64,000 bases of DNA, taken from Antitrichia curtipendula. Taxonomy: Eukaryota; Streptophyta; Bryopsida; Hypnales; Leucodontaceae. Both the position numbers and the translations under genes were made by a program. How positions within the stretch are numbered: position 1 is the stretch's first letter; each line of letters starts with the position of its first letter. The DNA lies in contig OX579636.1 of NCBI GenBank assembly GCA_951230915.1, forward strand, positions 4,789,001 to 4,853,000, given 5' to 3'. Positions 57,201 through 64,000 of this stretch are shown in pieces. The notes below the pieces were generated by a model. It did not search any database. It was not told the origin of the DNA and saw nothing but the letters and a program-made list of their open reading frames with translations.

Positions 57201-60200
57201 TGCGCAAGAGGAAAGTTGAAATCACGCACCAGTTCACCACCTAAGACGTGCACATCTGTGAAGTCCCTGGTTTTTGTGTAGTATTTCAGATCTGCTTCTG
57301 TGCACAGAGCCACTTTTGCAGATGTGTCCAACTTTGTGCACAAGAACGTTTTACCCTGATGCATGTAGACGGCACCCTCATAAACCTGCAGAGTTTTCAG
57401 AGTCATGCCAGGCTTCAAAATAATATAAAAGACTCTCATTACACCGATAATTCTACGCAGAAAGCAACAAACTTCATTCTTTGTCTCCACTCTGAAGACA
57501 GACAAGCACCTCAAAAAACGCCTTGTTTTCTTCGACCTCTTCAATCACTTCGTTTGTGGCTTGATTGATGACTGTATACTTCTCAGGAGATATAGCTCTG
57601 ATGCTCACACCCTGAGATGGCGATTTCTGCGGGCACGCATTACGAGTATTATTATTGAGTTCATACTTCTAAGAAAGGCAAACTGTTGATGTAACACATT
57701 ACGTAGAAGTGACAGACATTACCCCCTAAATGCCAGCCATGACATATATGTCCCATTCATCACTTTCAACCTCTATTTTCATCCAGTAGGCAGCTTCTTA
57801 GAATAATCTTCCAAAAAGTTGTGGAAATCACATATTATAGCACATCGAAGTTTCTCCAAGACCTCGTAAAATCAAAATTGAATGGTTAACTCAAAATCCA
57901 AGAATCGTAAATGAGGCGCATGTACCTCGTGTCCGATGTAGTGCCACGACTTGTCTTGTGCACCATTAGTAGGATGACGTCCCACCAAACCTTCATTAAC
58001 CAGCTTCATTACACCAGATTGGGTCCCAGAACCTAAAAACACTTCATCATGTTCAATATGGAGAGGATACTCAACAGCTGCACACATCAAGTGCTGCTCA
58101 AGAACCTGCAAGTCAAACACAACGAGGTCCACCACAATCAAAATAGGCCAAAAATCTAAATTCGAGATTGATATGAAATTACCTTTAATGTTTCCTATTT
58201 CCTAGAGAGCCAAATGGCACATGTGAAAACCACCTGAAATGATGTTAGGGCCTACTTAAAGTAGAGTATCCATTGTGTATCTCTACAGATTGCTGAAAAT
58301 CTAAACCCAAACTAAGTGGGTACATACCACCCATGAGAGCTTTCCACGCATTCAAGTTGAACTACACCACCACGTTTAGACATGAAGGCTACAGGCTTAA
58401 CATTCTAGAGAACCCTTGGAGAACCTTTGTTGAGCACCCTCTGAATTGGCATGAAAATAAATCCCTAACAACTTGTTTTAAGAAGTCGATGAGGTCCTAA
58501 AAGCCATTGTCTTCATATTTGACAGCATGTCAGAGCGTTAATTTTACTTGATATTACTCTGCTTTGACATGACTTTGCTCTAAATAACTCTAGTTGCCAC
58601 TGTTGGCCTTGCCACTACTGCTCAAGGGTACTATGGAAGTCAGTTGACTAGAAAGGAGAAAATATTAACCTGCCGGTTACTGGCATCCACTTGCGCATTC
58701 TCAATGGGCTCCAAGAACAGTTTTTGCGGCGCTTTCATGAAGTGCTGGTCAAGTGGGCCGTTAAATGCAACATACACGGAGAGTGAAGCTTTCTCTCTTC
58801 TACCAGCGCGCCCTGATTGTTGCCACAAGCTGTTGCAATGCAGAACCGGCCGTCAAATTTGCACTGGTTACGCAGAAATTGGACAATTTCAGGCAATCGA
58901 TTCAGCAGAACATATTCCAGAGAAATGAAAAAGCAAAGAAATTTGGTCAAAAATCACTTCAATAATCATCCTAATTGTCAAATTTTTGAATTTGTTCTGT
59001 TTTGAACATTATAAGGAGGATTTATGGTGTGCATTATTCATCTTCGTTGCTTCCAAACATTCTTCTATCAATGATTTAGGAGTTGAGTGACTTAATTGAC
59101 GGCCACACGGTTGCCTAACATTTGACCTATTTTATTTCTAGACAATGATTTGGTGAAGAATAACTTAAATTTGAGATTCATCCTAAATCTTCAGTTACAT
59201 TGCTCCAGAGAAGAACCTCAATAACACCTTCAAAATGGTGTATCCAGGTCACAAATTCCTCACTGACTGCCTAGTTACATGGATTTGCTAGCGGCCTTGA
59301 CATGCAACTCAGAAAGACGCAAAGTAGAAATCTGATCACCTTGCAACAGATCCAGGAAAACCTAGATGTAGTGTGGCATCCAAGCTACCAATGTCAATTC
59401 CCAGCTCTAATGCATTAGTAGCAGTCACTCCTCGCAACCGACCACCAAACAAATCTTTCTCAATTTCACGTCGAGACTGTTTCAAACCACTGGAGACTTA
59501 ATGACCTGGAATAACTCTCATAAAAAAATTACAGTCTCAATGATCACTACGCATAAATAGAGGACCAATCAAGCAGGGTACAAGATTTCAATCCCAACTT
59601 TGAAGACAAACCTCCGCAGTGTAGCCAGCTCGGTATGCTCGAATTGTGTCTACCAGTGTTGGAGCAGTTTCCTTTAAAATCTCCCGTCTGCAGTTAAAAT
59701 AAACAAAACATTCAGATGAGCAGAAGAAGCCCAGAACAAAGTAAAAAAGATAAACTTAAGACATGGATAGAAATTCATTCACTCAAAAACCTGTTAAAAC
59801 CCTACAGATCTCAGAATCAAAGATAACATTGCACAAGTCTTGGAAATTAACAATAGCTTGGACCAATCATAGAGTCAAAGAGAGTTGGGGATCCCCAAAA
59901 TGCAAGCTTTCTCACTGCCAAACCATCTGAAGAACAAGATTCTCAGTAAAATTAAGTTGTTTCAGGAACTTTTAGACAACATCATAAAAGGAATCTTCTC
60001 CATTCTTTATGAAGCATGCTTTGAGGAACTTACGTATAATTGTGGACTAACTCGACCGTCTTGCGCGTGTTACAGAATGCAATGCAGCGTAAACCATGCT
60101 GGACCATTTCTGCAAGCAGTGATGATACCTCCACCAGCGGGCTGATGGCCCAATTCCCACCAAAAGGGAAAATGTATGAGTATTGAGGCTTTTAAGCACA

Positions 60201-63200
60201 ATGTTTGTCAGTACATTTTCATTGCTGTGGTGTTCACTTAAAAAGACATCGAAATTATCCTCAAGAATGAAGTATGTCAACCCATCTCATCCTACTCAGC
60301 ATTCAACCAGTATCATAGCAACAGACCTGGCACGCCTGGTTTGAATTTCTGGAACGACTCCTCGATCTTGTTTAGCTGACGGCTTGGGCCTTTTGCTTTT
60401 ACGATCTGCTTTGGTCTACAAAACCACAGGATGCTCATAATAGTTTCATCAGATCACCCAAGTACAAACTAACACTGAGATGACATCAACATGAAAAGCT
60501 TGTCTACATTGATCTGGACTGTAAACGTTTCATGTTTTAGTTTATACAAATTCTAAAAGGAACAAAAGGAAATTTTGAAAAACCATGAAATCTGCCACAT
60601 GGCAGCTTTTCAATGAAAGCTTGCACCCAATAAATATGGTTGCATAGTCCTTTGGGGGATTAGTATACCGTAAAAAACTAATTATATCCAGATATGTCAA
60701 AATTTCGGAGTGCTTACTGGCATAAAAAGGATCGGTGGATTCCAAAACACGAATGTCTTCTCTCCGTGAGGACTGCCATCGTCTTGGATGACCTCCACCT
60801 CCCGAACCCCGACCAATTCCTACCAGCACACAAGCATGTTCGCATTATTACATTCAAATGCGAAAAAAAATGGAAATAATGGAAAAAATGGAAAAAATGC
60901 TTAGTGAACTCGAGAATTAGCCATACACGACTTCCACGGCCGTCGTGCAAAAAGTATTCTCGAAGATTACAATCAATTGATCAAAAGAAAAGGAAGATGA
61001 TCCATGAAAACAGTTACCATGGCATGCTCCCGGGGATTGGCCACTGTAGCACTACACACAACGAAGGTGGGTTCGGCTCCATACACTGCAAACAATTGAT
61101 CATGATCAGCTTCCAACTTATCTCTGTTTGCAGGCTGACAGTTGTACATTGAAACTTATTACTGAAAACAAAAACTATCTCGAAATATCCCTATTAGATT
61201 CATAAAGTTATTGATGAAAAATTGATGTTAATCAAACAGAAATTATTCTAATGTATTAGATCAATATTAAGATCATGTCAAATTAAAGTCAATTAAAGGT
61301 GACTTAACCTTAACATAATAGTTGCCACTATAATATCAAGTTAATGTCAAGGATACTAACATCACATTAGCATTAAGTTAATACCATTTACACTACAAGG
61401 ACATTAGCTGATATTAACTCTATATGAAGACTATATGAGATTAATACCTGTTAATTTAATAATAATAACTTTGACAATCTACTTAGTTGGTCTCTTGTGA
61501 TGACGTACAATGATGTAACAGGCGACGTAGACGCCTCAATATGAGTGCTGTGTGGCAACCAAATACTCCACGGTATGCATGCGCCTCGTCCACCACCACA
61601 AACCTGCAATAAGGTGTAAGGATTTATACCTCTGCATTTGAGGACAAGTCTCCATCTAGACCACAGTCTACCTTAAAAAACGACAAACTGGAATAAGTCA
61701 ATATAATGAACTAAAACCTAAAAAGTGAACTATAGAGAACACTCGCCAAATAAAGCCCTATGTACAACCTATTACTGAAAAGGGTCTGAATGATTTAGCA
61801 TACTTCAAGTTGGCGAGGAAGCGCTCAAACTGGCGATGGGATGGCAAGATGGAAACGTGTAACATATCTGGATTCGTAATGAGCTGCAGGAAGCATGACT
61901 TTAGAACTTTAATATTTGGAAAACCACAACCTCATTTACGCAACCAACTTCTTCCCCATTGAGCTATTAATACACCCCACCATTTTGCAAGTATGACACA
62001 ATCAGTTTTATTTCACATTTTCACATACTATTAGTACTATCACTATTAGCACTCAAGCAAGAAACAGCGTTAGCTAACTGGAATTAGTTATCGGGTGCCT
62101 GTAGTGCCGAAGTAGTCTTGATTAGCAAATTCAGTAACACATAGAAGGTTAGTTAACTTCAGCTAGCTAGCATGCCTTAAGGCACTAGTTGGTAGTACTA
62201 AATTAGAGCAGATGACGCTGCTTGAGGGAGTACTGCAGTTATTCGAGAAGGGTACATGTGTCCATGTTCTCTCATAGAATACAAACAGCAATCCACACTA
62301 GTGTATGCAAATAGCAATCTTCAAATTTGGACAAGGAATATCGTACCAAGCGAGCTGAATCTCGAAGCCTTAGGCGTAAGTCCTGATTGGTGTCTCCATC
62401 GTATACACCCAACCCAATTGAGCTGCTCTTCTCTCCTACCAGCTCAAGGAGTACTCGCAATTGATCTTGGGCTAAAGCCTAATCCTCAAAAGTAAAATCT
62501 TTCATATCAGTATAGATCTCAAAACCATAAATCACAAAGGAAGCCCCAATGAGATTGACACAGTCCTCAATGTTTAAGTTAATATTCGTATAATCCTCAT
62601 GTTGAATTAATGCTAAGGCAATGTTAGAGTAATGTAAACAGTGTGAACTTAATATAAGCGTGACGTTAGCGTCAGTGGCATTGACTGGATACTACATTGA
62701 CAACAAGTACGTTGAAACCATGAAGTCAGCACTACTCGACTTTGATTTAATTCAATCTCAATAGTCATCTTATGTCCTATAAGATTAACATTAACTTACC
62801 TTTAATTACTTCGTGAATGTAAAAGAGGGATCTCTAGAGATGTAGAGGCTCAGTATGAGGAAGTACGAATAGTGAATAATTCAACAAAAATCAAATCCGA
62901 TACAGCGGTAACAAGCCATCCAAAACGCCGTACCTTCGTTGGAAACAAGTAAAGAGCACAAGCAGAGGGATTCTTTGTGAGCTCCTCCAAGACCGGCACA
63001 TTGTAGCACAAAGACTTGCCACTGGCAGTAGAGGTGGCCACCACGATATTCCTTCCGTTTGTCACGGCATTTACTCCATGGGCCTGTACGGTGACGACAC
63101 TAAACATTTAACAAAACCAATGCAAGAGAAATTATGGTCCAAATATTTCTTATAGAAAAATAGTAGAGAACCCAGTTCACCTGATGCGTGTACAGTTTCG

Positions 63201-63891
63201 TAATACCGAGTCGCTCAAGTGCTGCCTTAGTGAACCGGGACAGTTTCTTTTCAAGGTGTCCATAAGATGCGGCACGAGCTTTTAATTTTTCACAATGGAC
63301 AATCTGCACAATACCGCGTAAACATCGTTGTCAGATTTAGAGTTCCAGTTTCTAGTTAAGTTGGTAATCTACGAATAGGCAATTGAAAGGTCTAGAACTG
63401 CATTCAACCATATTCTCTATTTTGGCAAACTCCATATTTCCATTTTGTGAAGTGCGGAAAATTATGACTTTTAAGTGCTCAGATGGGTAGTCAATTGCCC
63501 AATTGAAATCTCGGAGCTCTAAATCTAGGACGGATATTGATCTGAGATTTCAGATGATTGTCTCAAACTGCTCCAGTTCCTAGTTGAGAGCCCTTTTCCG
63601 AACGCACCAATTTAGCGAAATTTACACCAACGTAACAGAAATGACCATATTGACTGGTTTGCATTGTGCAAAAAATGTGCAAATAACAGATCCAGAGGCC
63701 ACTTCCAAGATCTCAAATAATCCTAAATCCACAGGAGAAAGAAGCAGACTCTTCAAGTTTATAATTCATGTGCAAAGGTTCAACATCATGTTATAATAAT
63801 TTAATGTCAAAAATGGCCACACCTGTCCAAGAGAGCCGAGCTTGTCCTTCAAATGGGTTAGCATTTGTTCCGCATCCATATCAGATACATC
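54254..63891 (-). CDS. HRQ1: HRQ1/MrfA-type DEAH-box DNA helicase with DUF1998, 5' end outside window
   Basis: Twenty-two exons read on the minus strand: 63823-63891, 63181-63303, 62934-63083, 62347-62478, 61804-61883, 61509-61603, 61018-61085, 60718-60819, 60327-60415, 60034-60141, 59612-59687, 59340-59476, 58670-58829, 57926-58105, 57510-57626, 57230-57385, 56431-56598, 55888-56000, 55386-55509, 54949-55044, 54527-54589, 54254-54346. All introns are GT-AG. The sum is 2499 nt, 832 aa plus a TAG stop, with no internal stop. Helicase motifs are ATSTASGKS (I), [11 protein letters not shown] (II), [11 protein letters not shown] (III), [10 protein letters not shown] and [12 protein letters not shown] (IV-V), and [11 protein letters not shown] (VI). 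The C-terminal DUF1998 part holds the Cys cluster CEC...GCPAC...C expected to bind zinc. Plant HRQ1 acts in DNA interstrand crosslink repair. About a quarter of the protein (N terminus) should lie right of the window. The first exon listed is internal, since it follows an acceptor. Confidence 0.95.
54949..55509 (-). other. DUF1998 zinc-site exons of the HRQ1-like helicase
   Basis: Exons 55386-55509 and 54949-55044, with the next at 54527-54589, encode the most conserved C-terminal part. They contain [20 protein letters not shown] followed by GGIGIA, then [14 protein letters not shown] and VYSCSEYN. In MrfA/Hrq1 proteins four cysteines here bind a zinc needed for activity. All the expected cysteines are present, so the product looks functional. 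Confidence 0.8.
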
Positions 63892-64000
63892 CTGTACATT
63901 TATCAACACCAATTCCAAAGTCAACAACGTAGATATAACAATCTTGTAGTGTCAAAACGTTGAACGAATGTAACAAATTGAAACAAATCATATTTGAGAT

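Noticed and set aside
1..64000. CRISPR array, bacterial operon or phage-like system
   Set aside because: Repeats are palindromic transposon parts or minisatellites, not evenly spaced direct repeats with unique spacers, and the genes are intron-bearing plant types.

Overview
The window looks like a gene-poor stretch of nuclear DNA from a land plant or close streptophyte. The evidence is plant-type protein families, GT-AG introns, a CACTA transposon and a short TTTAGGG telomere-like run at 39999-40022. The species cannot be named from the sequence. Intronless G/C-rich coding islands in very A/T-rich repeat-filled DNA would fit a bryophyte, lycophyte or fern, but that is inference.

Four protein-coding genes can be supported. 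(1) 12621-13547 (+), an uninterrupted glucose-6-phosphate 1-epimerase of 308 aa, preceded by a G/C-rich promoter/leader with a three-fold repeat. (2) 37338-38876 (+), an uninterrupted GT47 exostosin-family glycosyltransferase of the ARAD (arabinan) type, 512 aa. (3) 48866-52501 (+), a six-exon, 292-aa protein with a transit-peptide-like N terminus and an INSIG-like multi-span membrane body. (4) 54254-63891 (-), 22 reconstructed exons (832 aa, every junction in phase) of an HRQ1/MrfA-type DEAH helicase whose 5' part lies beyond the right edge. The genes belong to unrelated pathways (sugar phosphate metabolism, wall glycan synthesis, organelle membrane, DNA crosslink repair), so nothing suggests that they work together.

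The rest is mostly mobile-element debris. The main signal is a set of non-autonomous elements that all end in CCC(C/T)-type inverted repeats flanked by TTAA: family A (924/925 bp full length, at least 6 copies), B (800 and 968 bp), C (about 920-930 bp), D (about 220 bp, 4 copies) and R (about 560-610 bp). This is the layout of piggyBac-like (or Kolobok-like) DNA transposons. Families A, B and C also share a degenerate internal module, and B is nested inside C. Other repeats are a 2.06-kb CACTA element with 3-bp target duplication inside an AGGTAGGAGG-ended MITE (family E), a second E copy split by element F, several foldback elements, a roughly 1.3-kb degenerate tandem array (17760-19060), minisatellites, and dispersed gene-like fragments.

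Layout: 1-10300 repeats; 10301-13547 minisatellite, promoter and epimerase; 13548-36000 repeats, including the array, CACTA and nested TTAA elements; 36000-38876 promoter and ARAD-like gene; 38877-48700 repeats and hairpins; 48700-52501 INSIG-like gene; 52560-53273 repeats; 54254-64000 helicase.
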